64,000 nt of DNA from Pseudomonas lutea (GTDB lineage: Bacteria; Pseudomonadota; Gammaproteobacteria; Pseudomonadales; Pseudomonadaceae). Every line of letters begins with the position of its first letter. Within the stretch, counting starts at the first letter, position 1. The position numbers and the translations under genes are program-made. The notes beneath the pieces were generated by a model. That model searched no databases. It was not told where the DNA came from and saw only the letters and a program-made list of their open reading frames with translations. The DNA is taken from contig NZ_JRMB01000001.1 in NCBI RefSeq assembly GCF_000759445.1, positions 930,001 to 994,000 on the forward strand, read 5' to 3'. Below, piece after piece: positions 16,416 through 25,977 of this stretch.

Positions 16416-17462
16416 ATGGGCGATAGCAGCGAAGAAAAATCCCAGCCGGCCACGGACAAAAAACTGCGCGACGCGCGGCAAAAAGGGCAGGTCGCCAAGA
16501 GCCAGGACCTGGTCTCGGGCATGGTCATCCTGTGCTGCACGTTATGCATCGCCATTCTGTTGCCGCGGGCACAGGCGCAGGTCACGGCGCTGCTCGACCG
16601 GGTGGCGCTGATCTACATCGAACCCTTCCACACGGTATGGCCCCAGGTGCTGGACACTGCTGAACAACTGTTGCTGACCCTGACCTTGCCGGTGGTAGCG
16701 GTAACGGTCGGCGTGGTGATCCTGACCAATATCATCACGATGCGCGGCGTAGTGTTTTCGGTGGAACCGATCAAGCCGGATTTCAAGCGCATCAACCCGG
16801 CAGAGGGCTTCAAGCGCATTTTCTCCATGCGAAGTTTCGTCGAGTTTCTCAAGGGGCTGGTCAAGCTGATGCTGTTGGCCGCAGCGTTTTACGTGGTCGG
16901 ACGCCATGCATTGCAGGCGCTGATGGAATCTTCACGCTGCGGCGCCGACTGTATCGAGTCCACGTTTTACCTGGTTCTTAAACCGTTGATGTTCACCGTG
17001 CTGGCGGCATTTTTGCTGGTCGGCGGTGTGGACGTCCTCATGCAGCGCTGGCTGTTTGGCCGCGACATGAAGATGACCCGCAGCGAGCAGAAGCGCGAGC
17101 GCAAGGACGTCGATGGTGACCCGCTGATCAAAAGCGAGCGTCAGCGCCAGCGCCGTGAGATGCAGGCACTGGCGACCAAGCTGGGGCTGGGCCGCGCCTC
17201 GCTGATGATCGGCACCGCCGAAGGTTGGGTGGTGGGCATCCGTTACGTGCGCGGCGAGACCCCGGTGCCCGTGGTGGTGTGCCGCGCCGATCCGCAGGAA
17301 GCGCCGGCGATGCTGGCCCAGGCGGCCGCGCTGGGTATTGCCCACGGCATGGACGCCAGGCTGGCCGCCGAGATCGCCAAACGCGCCGTGCCCGGCGATC
17401 CAGTGCCGGACACGACGTTTCAGGCGGTGGCGGACTTGCTGGTCGCCGCCCGACTGATCTGA
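16416..17462 (+). CDS. sctU: T3SS switch protein SctU lacking the NPTH motif
   Basis: 348-aa FlhB/SctU protein: four membrane helices in the first ~210 residues, the conserved KREREDxxGDP-type linker (MTRSEQKRERKDVDGDP) at ~215-231, then the cytoplasmic domain. The start has GGAGCGCGC before the ATG. In nearly all SctU/FlhB proteins this domain contains the self-cleaving NPTH tetrapeptide. Here the equivalent residues 267-270 are TAEG, while the flanking GIRYVRGETPVPVVV is intact, so the alignment is unambiguous. Asn-Pro cleavage cannot occur at this place. Either the switch works without cleavage or another protein has taken over that function. Confidence 0.93.
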   Translation: MGDSSEEKSQPATDKKLRDARQKGQVAKSQDLVSGMVILCCTLCIAILLPRAQAQVTALLDRVALIYIEPFHTVWPQVLDTAEQLLLTLTLPVVAVTVGVVILTNIITMRGVVFSVEPIKPDFKRINPAEGFKRIFSMRSFVEFLKGLVKLMLLAAAFYVVGRHALQALMESSRCGADCIESTFYLVLKPLMFTVLAAFLLVGGVDVLMQRWLFGRDMKMTRSEQKRERKDVDGDPLIKSERQRQRREMQALATKLGLGRASLMIGTAEGWVVGIRYVRGETPVPVVVCRADPQEAPAMLAQAAALGIAHGMDARLAAEIAKRAVPGDPVPDTTFQAVADLLVAARLI

Positions 17463-17477
17463 GCCGGGCCGCCGCAA

Positions 17478-20354
17478 TCAATGGCCGCTCTGGCACAGAA
17501 GCCCCGGCTGACCCTGGTTCAGCGCGTCCAGGCGGCGCACGTCATCAAGGAGCGGTTCGATCCAGAAATGCGCGCCCTGGCGCCGGGCTTCCTCCAGCGC
17601 AAGGTTGAGCAGACGGCTGATCGCGACAGGCGGCGATTGACCCTGATCGAGCAGCAACCGCGCCTTGGTGCGCAGCAGTTGCGGCAGGAACCAGCGCTCT
17701 TCGCGTGCCTCTGCGGTCTGCACGGTTTGCTTGACCAGCTCGATGGCACGGTCCACCAGACCGAGCTGCGCCAGCCCCAGCGCATACTCGCAGCGAATCA
17801 GGCTGAACAACGGCGTGCCGCCCTGATCCTGCAGCTGCTCCATGACATTGCCCAATGCCGGCAGGCTGGCCTCGGCGGCGCCTTGGCGGATCGACAGGAT
17901 ATGCTCGAAGCAGCGGGCGAATTGGCGCCACAAATACAAATCATGGCCAGCCATGCTGTCGACCAGCAACGCCAGGTACTGCTGCGCTTTGTCCTGCTGA
18001 CCGAGCAGCAACGTGGCGGGGATCGCGCCCAGACAGAGCGTGTGCCAGAGCGTGGCCGGGTGATTCAGCCTGACCGCCTGGTTGACGTTATCCTCAAGCG
18101 TGGCCAGCGCGCCGACCTGATCGCCCTGCAGGAGCTGGATCTGCGCCTTGAGCGAGCGCGCGGCGATGCGCTGGTCGAAATGCAGGTCGATCAAATGCGC
18201 GTCAGCGGACAGCGGCGCGCTGAGCGATTCCAGCACCGACTGTTTCGCCGCCTGCAGCCGGCCCATGTGGAACTGCGCCGTGGCACGCATTCGCAAACCG
18301 AGCAACTGACGTTCCCCGCGCTGGCCGCTTTGGCTCAGGCTCAGATAACGGTCCGCCAGCGCCAGTGCAGGCTCGTACTGATTGGCGCAGCAGTGATCGG
18401 TCCACAGGCCCCAGAGCGCCCGCAGTCGGTGTTCGGTGTCGTGCAGCGCCGCCGCGTCGTCGGCCACCTGCTGCCAGGCCTGGCGCAGCGCCTTGCCGCC
18501 GCCAAAGGTCAACACCATCAGGCTTGCAGACGCCGTCAACAGCAGCATGCGCGAGTGCGCCGGGACGGGCAGCTGTTCGCCGGCAGGCTCCAGCCCTCGA
18601 TTGACCCAGCCGTAGCATTCAGCCGTCAGCGAAAGGCGCAGCCACAGCGGCAGGCTCACCAGCGTCAGCTCGATGGCCAGGGCGCGGTGGCCCCGCGCCG
18701 AGTACGCCCATTGCAGGGCGGTGCGCACGCCGTCGACATCCGCCGCGTAGCGCGCCAGCCATTGCGCCGCCGGTGTTGTGGTCAGCGCCTGCACCGAGCC
18801 CTTGAGTTCGGCGAGCATCCACAGGGCGTGGCGCAGCGCGGTGTGATCGGTCTCGGCGTGTTCCCCGAGTTTTTGCGCGGCATACAGGCGCGTGGTCTCA
18901 AGCAAACGGTAGCGGGTCATGGAGCCTTGCTCCCGGGCGACCACCAGCGACTTGTCCATCAGGCTTTCCATCAGCGCGGCCGGGTCTGCGCCAGCAAGCT
19001 CGGTCACCGCCTGGACGGCGCGCAGGGAGAACAGGCCGTTGAACACCGAGAGTTGCCGCAACAGCGACTGCTCTGCCGGTGACAGCATGGCGTGCGTCCA
19101 GTCCAGTGCGGCCGCCAGCGAGCGGTGCCGGGGCAGGGCGGTACGACGCCCGGTCATTTGCAGACGGAAGCTGCCGTCGAGTATCTCCGCCAGCGGCTGC
19201 ATGCCGAACGCCCGCACCCTGGCTGCAGCGATCTCGATGGCCAGAGCATTGCCGTCCAGCTTGCTGCAGATGGCCGCCGCCGCAGCAGCGTCGTGCTCGA
19301 CGAAGACATAGGACGGGTCATGGCTTTTGATCTGCTCGACCAGTAAGGCGACGGCGGGGTAGTTCAAGGCATCTTCTGCGTTCACCTGCACGGAGGTCGG
19401 CGGGAAGGGCAACGGCTCGACTTCATGCACAGACTCGCCCGCGGCGCGCAGCGGTTCGCGGCTGGTGGCCAGCACTGCGCAGTGGCGGGCATGGCCCAAC
19501 AGCGCTTCCACCGCCACGGCCGCCTCTTCAAGCACGTGTTCGCAGTTGTCCAGCACCAGCAGCGCCTTGCTGTTGGCCAGACTGCGGGTGATGACGGTCA
19601 GCGGATCACTGGTGTTGCAGTCGATCTTCAAGGCGGCAGCTATCACCACGTGCACCAGCCCGCCACGCATCACCGGGGCCAGGTCGATGAAGTACACGCC
19701 CTGCGGGTAATGCGCTTGCAAGCGGTGGATCAAGGCCTGCGCAACGGTGGTCTTTCCGGTGCCGGCAGGGCCGGTGAGGGTCACGAAACGGCACGCTTCG
19801 AGCTGGCGGGTCAGCGTTTCCAGCAGCGCCTCCCTGCCAAACACGGCTCGGTCAGCGCTGCGTGCAGCTGCAATCGCGCCAGCCGGGACCTCGCTCAGCG
19901 ATAGCGTGCTGCCCGGTTGCTCGCTGGCGACTGGCTGCGCAGCCGCTAAGGATGGTGTGGGTGAGGCGGGAGCGGTGATGGCGCAGGTGATCGGCGCGAC
20001 GAAACGATAGCCCCGACCAGGCACGGTGACGATACAGGTCAGGCCGGTGTCGGTTTCCAGGGTTCGGCGCAAGGTCAGCACCTGCGCGCGCAGATTGCAC
20101 TCTTCGACCACCACCCGGGGCCAGACCAGACCCAGCAGTTCGGCTTTTTCCAGCAGTTCGCCAGGCCGCGTGGCCATGGCCGTCAACAGCAGCATCGCCC
20201 GGCTGCCCAGCGCCACCGGTTGGCCATGCTTGAGCAGCAGATGGTGCTGCGGCACCAGAACAAACGGACCAAACACGACAGCGCCCTCCGGGACGGAGGC
20301 TTCCATAACGCTGTCGCCGACTGATTTATCAAAATTCATCCTGTCGAAACTCAT
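17478..20354 (-). CDS. Large winged-helix/ATPase/TPR transcriptional regulator, convergent with T3SS
   Basis: 958 aa from the ATG at 20354 (an AGG lies upstream; the longer frame to 20693 reads into the divergent promoter). Residues ~25-120 form an OmpR-type winged helix (EKAELLGLVWPRVVVEECNL, GRGYRFVAPI). A STAND/AAA-type ATPase follows with P-loop GPAGTGKTT at ~194-202 and LLVLDNCEHV as Walker B. The C-terminal ~500 residues are helical and TPR-like. Such single-protein regulators couple ligand or protein sensing and ATP to DNA binding. The gene ends 15 nt from sctU, so it probably controls the T3SS; this is inference. Confidence 0.85.
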   Translation of the reverse strand: MSFDRMNFDKSVGDSVMEASVPEGAVVFGPFVLVPQHHLLLKHGQPVALGSRAMLLLTAMATRPGELLEKAELLGLVWPRVVVEECNLRAQVLTLRRTLETDTGLTCIVTVPGRGYRFVAPITCAITAPASPTPSLAAAQPVASEQPGSTLSLSEVPAGAIAAARSADRAVFGREALLETLTRQLEACRFVTLTGPAGTGKTTVAQALIHRLQAHYPQGVYFIDLAPVMRGGLVHVVIAAALKIDCNTSDPLTVITRSLANSKALLVLDNCEHVLEEAAVAVEALLGHARHCAVLATSREPLRAAGESVHEVEPLPFPPTSVQVNAEDALNYPAVALLVEQIKSHDPSYVFVEHDAAAAAAICSKLDGNALAIEIAAARVRAFGMQPLAEILDGSFRLQMTGRRTALPRHRSLAAALDWTHAMLSPAEQSLLRQLSVFNGLFSLRAVQAVTELAGADPAALMESLMDKSLVVAREQGSMTRYRLLETTRLYAAQKLGEHAETDHTALRHALWMLAELKGSVQALTTTPAAQWLARYAADVDGVRTALQWAYSARGHRALAIELTLVSLPLWLRLSLTAECYGWVNRGLEPAGEQLPVPAHSRMLLLTASASLMVLTFGGGKALRQAWQQVADDAAALHDTEHRLRALWGLWTDHCCANQYEPALALADRYLSLSQSGQRGERQLLGLRMRATAQFHMGRLQAAKQSVLESLSAPLSADAHLIDLHFDQRIAARSLKAQIQLLQGDQVGALATLEDNVNQAVRLNHPATLWHTLCLGAIPATLLLGQQDKAQQYLALLVDSMAGHDLYLWRQFARCFEHILSIRQGAAEASLPALGNVMEQLQDQGGTPLFSLIRCEYALGLAQLGLVDRAIELVKQTVQTAEAREERWFLPQLLRTKARLLLDQGQSPPVAISRLLNLALEEARRQGAHFWIEPLLDDVRRLDALNQGQPGLLCQSGH

Positions 20355-20492
20355 CACATACCTGGGGGAAAGGGGCTTGAATCCCGACACGGCGTGTCCG
20401 TAGCGTGCCGTGATCGAAGGGTTATGTAACAGTTTCGTACAGGTTAGTGACTGTTTTGGTGCAGGGGGAGTACCGCAGGGCAGCGTTTTTTT

Positions 20493-20505
20493 GACGGTAA
20501 CCGTC
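20493..20505. promoter_or_regulatory. GACGGT-A-ACCGTC palindrome between divergent genes
   Basis: A 6-bp perfect inverted repeat around one base lies in the 269-bp space between the regulator and the large helicase gene, preceded by a run of seven T. It is not followed by T in either direction, so it is a candidate protein-binding site rather than a terminator. Confidence 0.3.
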
Positions 20506-20623
20506 GGAGAGGGGCGGCCATTGACCGATAAACGATTCACAACCCCGCGCGACTCATGGACTATAGGCGCCATTTGACGGCCTCCCCATGAGGCCAGCAG
20601 CTCGTAGCGCCTGGAGCCCCTGA

Positions 20624-23600
20624 ATGACCATCGAAATTGAGGCGCTGATCGCACGCAAGATCGGCTTTGCCTCTCACCAGAACGCCGTGCCACTCATCCG
20701 TGAGCTGAGCGTCTGGAACACACACGACACCGACATCGAACACCTCACGCTGACCCTGAGCACCGACCCTGATTTTGTCGAAAGCCGGACCTGGCAGATC
20801 GACCGGCTGAACGCCGGTGACCGCCTTGGCATCCGCGAACGTGACATCAAACTCAACGCCGCCTATTTGTCCGGGCTGACCGAGAGCCTGAATGCCGACG
20901 TGATCATGCGCGTCTCTCAGGGCAACACCGTGCTCGTCGAGCAACGCTTCCCCACCGAGCTGCTGGCGCGCACCGAATGGGGCGGGCTGAGCGCCATGCC
21001 GGAACTGCTGGCAGCGTTTTGCATGCCCAACGATCCGGCGGTGGACCGGGTGCTCAAGATGGCGTCACAGGTGTTGCGCCGCGCCGGCAAGAAAGACGGC
21101 ATTGACGGCTATGAGAGCAAGTCCCGCACGCGCACCTGGGAGCTGGCTTCGGCGATCTGGTCCGCGGTGTGCAGCTTGCGCCTGAGCTATGCCTTGCACC
21201 CTGCCAGCTTCGAACAACAGGGCCAGAAGATCAGACCGCCCAGCGTGGTGCTGGAGCATGGCGTAGCCACCTGTCTGGACACCGCGTTGCTGTTCGCGGC
21301 GGCGCTGGAGCAGGCCGGCCTCAACGCGCTGTTGGTGATGACCAAGGGCCACGCCTTTGTCGGCGTGTGGCTGCAGCCTCAGGAGTTTTCGCAACTGCTG
21401 ACGGACGAAGCCTCGGCAGTGCGCAAGCGTCTGGACCTGAAAGAGATGGTGGTGTTCGAAACCACGCTGGCGACCCAGGCACCGGCGCCGGGCTTTTCTC
21501 AGGCCATCGTCGCGGCGGAACGCCAGTTGGACGACAAGCAATTCATCATGGCCATCGACGTGCACCGGGCGCGGATGCAGAAGATTCGTCCGCTGGCGTT
21601 GCTGTCAGCTGTCACCGTCACAGACGACCCTGCATCGGACACACCGCCGGCTGCCGAAGCACTGGAAGAGGCGCCAGCGCTCCCGGGCTTTGATGTCGAA
21701 CTCAACGAGGGCAACGAAGGTCCTGCGGGCAAGCTCACCTTGTGGCAGCGCAAATTGCTTGACCTGACCACCCGCAACCGCCTGCTGCACCTGCCCGACA
21801 GTGCCAAGGGTGTGCGTCTGTTGTGCCCCGACCCGGCAGCGCTGGAGGACTTGCTGTCCAGCGGCGGGCGTATTCGCGTGCTGCCAGTGCCAGACCTTAA
21901 AACCAGCGGTCGCGATGAAGCGCTGTACGAGCAGCAGAACAACGAAAGCCTCGTGGACGAAGTCGCGCGTCAGGCCCTTGCCCGGGGTGAAGTGCTCGCC
22001 AGCCTGGAGAAGGTCAAGCTGGAAGCCACATTGATCGACCTGTTCCGCAAGGCGCGCAGTGATCTGGAGGAGGGCGGGGCCAATACGCTGTTCCTGGCCA
22101 TCGGCTTTCTGAAATGGAAGAAAACCGCCGATGACCCCAAAACCTACTCGGCGCCTTTGATCCTCTTGCCCGTCAAACTGGAGCGCAAAAGCGCGTTGTC
22201 GGGGGTGACCCTCGGGCTGCTCGACGAAGAACCGCGTTTCAACCTGACGCTGCTGGAATTGCTGCGCCATGACTTCGAGCTGGCGATCCCCGGGCTGGAG
22301 GGCGATCTGCCTGGCGACGACAGCGGGATCGATGTTGCCGGCATCTGGAACACCGTGCGCCGGGCGGTGCGCGATGTGCCCGGCTTTGAAGTCAGCACCG
22401 AACTGGTACTGGGGACCTTCTCGTTCGCCAAATACCTGATGTGGAAAGACCTCAACGCCAATGCGGCGCTGCTCCTGCAAAGCCCGCTGGTCAGGCACTT
22501 GCTGGAGCCCGGCGAGGCGGACGAGGGCTTCTCCGGGCTGGGCGACTTCCCCAGGCCCGAGCAGCTGGATGCCACGGTAACGCCCGCGCAACTGTTTGCA
22601 CCGTTGCCGGCCGACTCGTCGCAACTGGCCGCCGTGGTGGCCTCGGCAACTACCCGCAGCTTCGTGATGGACGGACCGCCCGGCACCGGCAAGTCGCAGA
22701 CCATTGCCAACATGATCGCCCACAACCTGGCGCTGGGACGGCGGGTGCTGTTCGTTGCCGAAAAGCGCGCGGCCCTCGACGTGGTGTATCGCCGCCTGGC
22801 GGAGAAAGGGCTGGGCGAGTTCTGTCTGGAACTGCATTCCAGCAAGGCCTCGAAGGTCGAAGTGCTCAAACAGCTGGAACGCGCCTGGGACGTCAGCGAC
22901 GCCCTGACAACCGACGAATGGGAACACGAAGCCGCTCGCTTGCAAACCCTGCGCTCTCGCCTCAACCAATGGGTCGAGGTGCTGCACCGCCGCTCGGACA
23001 ATGGCCTCACGCTGCACCAGTCAATAGGCCGCGTGATTCGCGACCATGGCCCGCAGACGCCTCGACTGACCTGGCCAGCCAGCACGCAACACAACGCTGC
23101 CGAGTACAGCCAGCTACTCGATCTCGCCCGGCGCCTCGGGCTCAATGGCGCCGCCGCGCGGGAGCTGTCGGGCATGTTCGGTGTGCTGGCGCAGACCCAG
23201 TGGTCGAACGCCTGGCAGGCGCAGATCGCCGACGTCGCGCGCCAATTGCCGCCTGCGCTGGATGCGCTGAACACCGCGAGTGAAAAGTTGCTGGGTCTGA
23301 CCCACTTGCCGTTGCCGGTGGCTGACGCGCCACAGGTCCGGCAGCTCGGGGAGGTGGTGGCGCTGATCGTGGAGTCTTATGGGCACAACCTTTCGTTCGC
23401 GTTCGCCCCGGACGCGCTCAAGCGAATCGAGTCGGCCCGTCGGGCGTGTCAGTTGATCGAAAGCTATCGAGAACTGGAGGAAAGTCTGTCACTGGACTAC
23501 GCCGATGAAGCCTGCCGCCGTGTGCCCGTCGAACAACTGCGCAGCGAGTGGCGGGAGGCCGAAGGCAAATTCTGGTTCCTGGGCACGTTGGCCAAAAAGA

Positions 23601-25888
23601 AGGTGGCGAAGACTCTGGCATCGTTGGGCGGTGCGGCGGGTCTGCCCGATGCACTCGCCGACCTCAGCATTTTCGAGCGACTGCAGACGCAACTGCTGGA
23701 ACTGGATACGTTGGCCGGCGACCTGCAATCGATCCCGGGCTGGCAAGGCCTGGGCAGCGACAGCGCCCGTGTGCTGCGCGCGGTGATGTTGGCCGAACAT
23801 CTGCGTACACAGCTCAGTGCGCTGGCTACCTCACCTGAAGAGCTGATCGCGTTGCGCAGTGCCGTGGCACGGCTGGTCATCGAGGCCAATGAGATGCTCG
23901 CACCCGCCGGGCACATCGGTGCCGCGCTGACCGACTTGCAGCAAGCGTTATCGCGCTATGACGTCGCCGCGAGGTCTTTCGCCGAGTTGGGCAATCTGGA
24001 CAGTCGGGCCAACGCCACGCAACCGAGCGCGGCGACATTGCGCGCGACGTCAGTTGCCATTCAGCAGCACGAAGCGCAGCTAAAAGCCTGGTGCGACTGG
24101 TGCCGGGTGCGCGAACAGGCTGCAGAGGCCGGCCTTGGCCACCTGGCACAGGCTGTGGAAACAGGGCAGCTGATGCCAGCCGCGACCGAGGACACGTTCG
24201 TCACCGCGTACGCGCATTGGTTTGCGACCCAGGGCATCGACAGCGAACCGCTGCTGCGCAACTTCGTCGCGGCCGAGCACATGAGCGACATCGGCACGTT
24301 TGTGCGCCTGGACGACGAGTTGGCCAAACTGACCGTACGCTACATCCGCGCCAGACTCTGCGGGCTCATCCCGTCCAAGAACGACATTCCCAAAAGCAGC
24401 GGCTTCGCCATTCTCAAGCACGAATTGCAGAAGTCCCGGCGGCACAAGCCGGTGCGGCAGCTGGCGATTGAGATGGGCGATGCGCTGAACCGTCTGGCGC
24501 CGTGCATGCTCATGAGCCCGCTATCGATTGCGCAGTTTTTGCCGGCCGATCAGCCGCCGTTCGATCTGGTCATCTTCGATGAGGCCTCGCAGATCGCCCC
24601 ATGGGACGCCATCGGCTCCATCGCGCGCGGCAAGCAAGTGGTCATCGCCGGCGATCCACGCCAGATGCCCCCCACCAACTTTTTCAACCGCGGGGCCAAC
24701 GCAGGTGACGACGACACCGCCGAAGACATGGAAAGCATCCTCGATGAATGCCTGGGCGCCGGCGTGCCGAGTCACAGCCTGAGCTGGCACTACCGCAGCC
24801 GCCATGAAAGCTTGATTGCGTTCTCCAATCACCGCTACTACGACAGCAACCTCATCACGTTCCCTGCCGCGGAAACCCGCGCCAGCGCCGTCGAGTGGCG
24901 CAAGGTCGAAGGCGTGTACGCCAAAGGCAAAGGCCGCTACAACCAGGCCGAAGCAGAGGCCATCGTCGCTGAAACCGTTAATCGCCTGACCGATCCTGCG
25001 TTTGTGGCGGCCGGTTACTCCATTGGCATCATTACGCTCAACTCCGATCAGCAGAAACTGATCAACGACCTGCTCGACACCGCGCGCAAGCAATACCCGC
25101 AGATCGAGCCGTTCTTTCAGGACACCCAGACCGAACCGGTGGTGGTGAAAAACCTTGAGACGGTGCAGGGCGATGAGCGCGACCTGATCATGCTCGGGAT
25201 CGGCTACGGGCCTACCGAGCCCGGCGCGCCGGTGATGTCGATGAACTTCGGGCCGCTGAACAAGGACGGGGGATGGCGCAGGCTCAACGTCGCCATCACC
25301 CGCTCGCGGCGGGAGATGCTGGTGTTCACCTCGTTCGAGCCGTCGATGATCGACCTCAACCGCACCAACGCCCGCGCCGTACGCGACCTCAAGCACTTCA
25401 TCGAATTCGCTCAGCGCGGCCCGCGTGCGCTGGCCGAAGCGGTACAGGGCTCGGTAGGCGGTTACGATTCGCCGTTTGAAGAAGCCGTCGCCCAGGGGCT
25501 GCGCCGTCTTGGCTGGCAGGTTGTGCCGCAGATCGGCGTGTCGCGCTTCCGCATCGATCTGGGCATCGTCCATCCTGACCGACCGGGCGATTACCTGGCA
25601 GGCGTGGAGTGCGACGGCGCCACATATCACAGCGCTGCGACGGCACGCGACCGCGACAAAGTGCGCGGCGCCATTCTCAAGGGGCTGGGGTGGAACCTGG
25701 TCAGGCTGTGGTCAACCGAATGGTGGGTGGACAAGGAGGGCGCGCTGCAGAAGCTGCACGCTGCGCTGAACGAGTTGCTGGAAGCGTCGCGAAAGGACGT
25801 CGCTGCGATGCCGGCAACGGATGAACCGCACGTTGAGCCCCTGCTGGTGAATGTCGCGACCGAATCCGGCGCTGAGGACGTGGTGTAA
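20624..25888 (+). CDS. DUF4011-type SF1 helicase with transglutaminase-like N-terminus and Vsr/DUF559-like nuclease
   Basis: 1754 aa. The N-terminal ~330 residues include a papain/transglutaminase-like core with Cys217 (VATCLDTALL) and His243 (KGHAFVGVW). LTLWQRKLLDLTTRNRLLHL near 370 opens the DUF4011 region. SF1 helicase motifs follow: GPPGTGKS at ~684-691, DEASQIAPWD at ~1319, GDPRQMPP soon after, TVQGDERD near 1510 and VAITRSRREM near 1555. The C-terminal ~140 residues form a Vsr/DUF559/MTES_1575-type nuclease with RIDLG (D1645) and VECDG (E1662, D1664). This architecture resembles the DUF4011-helicase-Vsr proteins reported as antiphage systems. It is a single gene with no partner. Role in defence or DNA repair is inferred. 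Confidence 0.88.
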   Translation: MTIEIEALIARKIGFASHQNAVPLIRELSVWNTHDTDIEHLTLTLSTDPDFVESRTWQIDRLNAGDRLGIRERDIKLNAAYLSGLTESLNADVIMRVSQGNTVLVEQRFPTELLARTEWGGLSAMPELLAAFCMPNDPAVDRVLKMASQVLRRAGKKDGIDGYESKSRTRTWELASAIWSAVCSLRLSYALHPASFEQQGQKIRPPSVVLEHGVATCLDTALLFAAALEQAGLNALLVMTKGHAFVGVWLQPQEFSQLLTDEASAVRKRLDLKEMVVFETTLATQAPAPGFSQAIVAAERQLDDKQFIMAIDVHRARMQKIRPLALLSAVTVTDDPASDTPPAAEALEEAPALPGFDVELNEGNEGPAGKLTLWQRKLLDLTTRNRLLHLPDSAKGVRLLCPDPAALEDLLSSGGRIRVLPVPDLKTSGRDEALYEQQNNESLVDEVARQALARGEVLASLEKVKLEATLIDLFRKARSDLEEGGANTLFLAIGFLKWKKTADDPKTYSAPLILLPVKLERKSALSGVTLGLLDEEPRFNLTLLELLRHDFELAIPGLEGDLPGDDSGIDVAGIWNTVRRAVRDVPGFEVSTELVLGTFSFAKYLMWKDLNANAALLLQSPLVRHLLEPGEADEGFSGLGDFPRPEQLDATVTPAQLFAPLPADSSQLAAVVASATTRSFVMDGPPGTGKSQTIANMIAHNLALGRRVLFVAEKRAALDVVYRRLAEKGLGEFCLELHSSKASKVEVLKQLERAWDVSDALTTDEWEHEAARLQTLRSRLNQWVEVLHRRSDNGLTLHQSIGRVIRDHGPQTPRLTWPASTQHNAAEYSQLLDLARRLGLNGAAARELSGMFGVLAQTQWSNAWQAQIADVARQLPPALDALNTASEKLLGLTHLPLPVADAPQVRQLGEVVALIVESYGHNLSFAFAPDALKRIESARRACQLIESYRELEESLSLDYADEACRRVPVEQLRSEWREAEGKFWFLGTLAKKKVAKTLASLGGAAGLPDALADLSIFERLQTQLLELDTLAGDLQSIPGWQGLGSDSARVLRAVMLAEHLRTQLSALATSPEELIALRSAVARLVIEANEMLAPAGHIGAALTDLQQALSRYDVAARSFAELGNLDSRANATQPSAATLRATSVAIQQHEAQLKAWCDWCRVREQAAEAGLGHLAQAVETGQLMPAATEDTFVTAYAHWFATQGIDSEPLLRNFVAAEHMSDIGTFVRLDDELAKLTVRYIRARLCGLIPSKNDIPKSSGFAILKHELQKSRRHKPVRQLAIEMGDALNRLAPCMLMSPLSIAQFLPADQPPFDLVIFDEASQIAPWDAIGSIARGKQVVIAGDPRQMPPTNFFNRGANAGDDDTAEDMESILDECLGAGVPSHSLSWHYRSRHESLIAFSNHRYYDSNLITFPAAETRASAVEWRKVEGVYAKGKGRYNQAEAEAIVAETVNRLTDPAFVAAGYSIGIITLNSDQQKLINDLLDTARKQYPQIEPFFQDTQTEPVVVKNLETVQGDERDLIMLGIGYGPTEPGAPVMSMNFGPLNKDGGWRRLNVAITRSRREMLVFTSFEPSMIDLNRTNARAVRDLKHFIEFAQRGPRALAEAVQGSVGGYDSPFEEAVAQGLRRLGWQVVPQIGVSRFRIDLGIVHPDRPGDYLAGVECDGATYHSAATARDRDKVRGAILKGLGWNLVRLWSTEWWVDKEGALQKLHAALNELLEASRKDVAAMPATDEPHVEPLLVNVATESGAEDVV

Positions 25889-25909
25889 ACGGCCTGACGG
25901 ACAGGCTAT

Positions 25910-25935
25910 TAAACTTTGGGACTTCTCGCCGATAG
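25910..25935 (+). promoter_or_regulatory. Sigma-28 (FliA)-type promoter for the chemoreceptor gene
   Basis: TAAACTTT at 25910-25917, a 10-bp spacer, then GCCGATAG at 25928-25935. This nearly matches the FliA consensus (TAAAGTTT, 11 bp, GCCGATAA). Chemoreceptor genes are classic FliA targets, and the ATG lies 42 nt downstream. Confidence 0.7.
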
Positions 25936-25977
25936 CTACAGAACCAGGCCTCTGGCCATTCTGCAGTGAGAAGTCCC
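25918..25977 (+). promoter_or_regulatory. 10-bp perfect inverted repeat overlapping promoter spacer and ribosome site
   Basis: GGGACTTCTC at 25918-25927 is exactly the complement of GAGAAGTCCC at 25968-25977, which ends just before the ATG and contains the ribosome site. The left arm is the spacer of the sigma-28 promoter. Transcripts from that promoter therefore lack the left arm, whereas read-through transcripts from upstream could fold and hide the ribosome site. Confidence 0.5.

Noticed and set aside
17481..19082. 533-aa plus-strand frame after sctU
   Set aside because: Antisense of the large regulator; composition (Arg/Gln/Leu-rich) is that of a shadow frame.
20493..20505. Palindrome with adjacent T-run as a terminator
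   Set aside because: The T-run lies upstream of the stem for plus-strand transcripts and reads as A-run on the minus strand.
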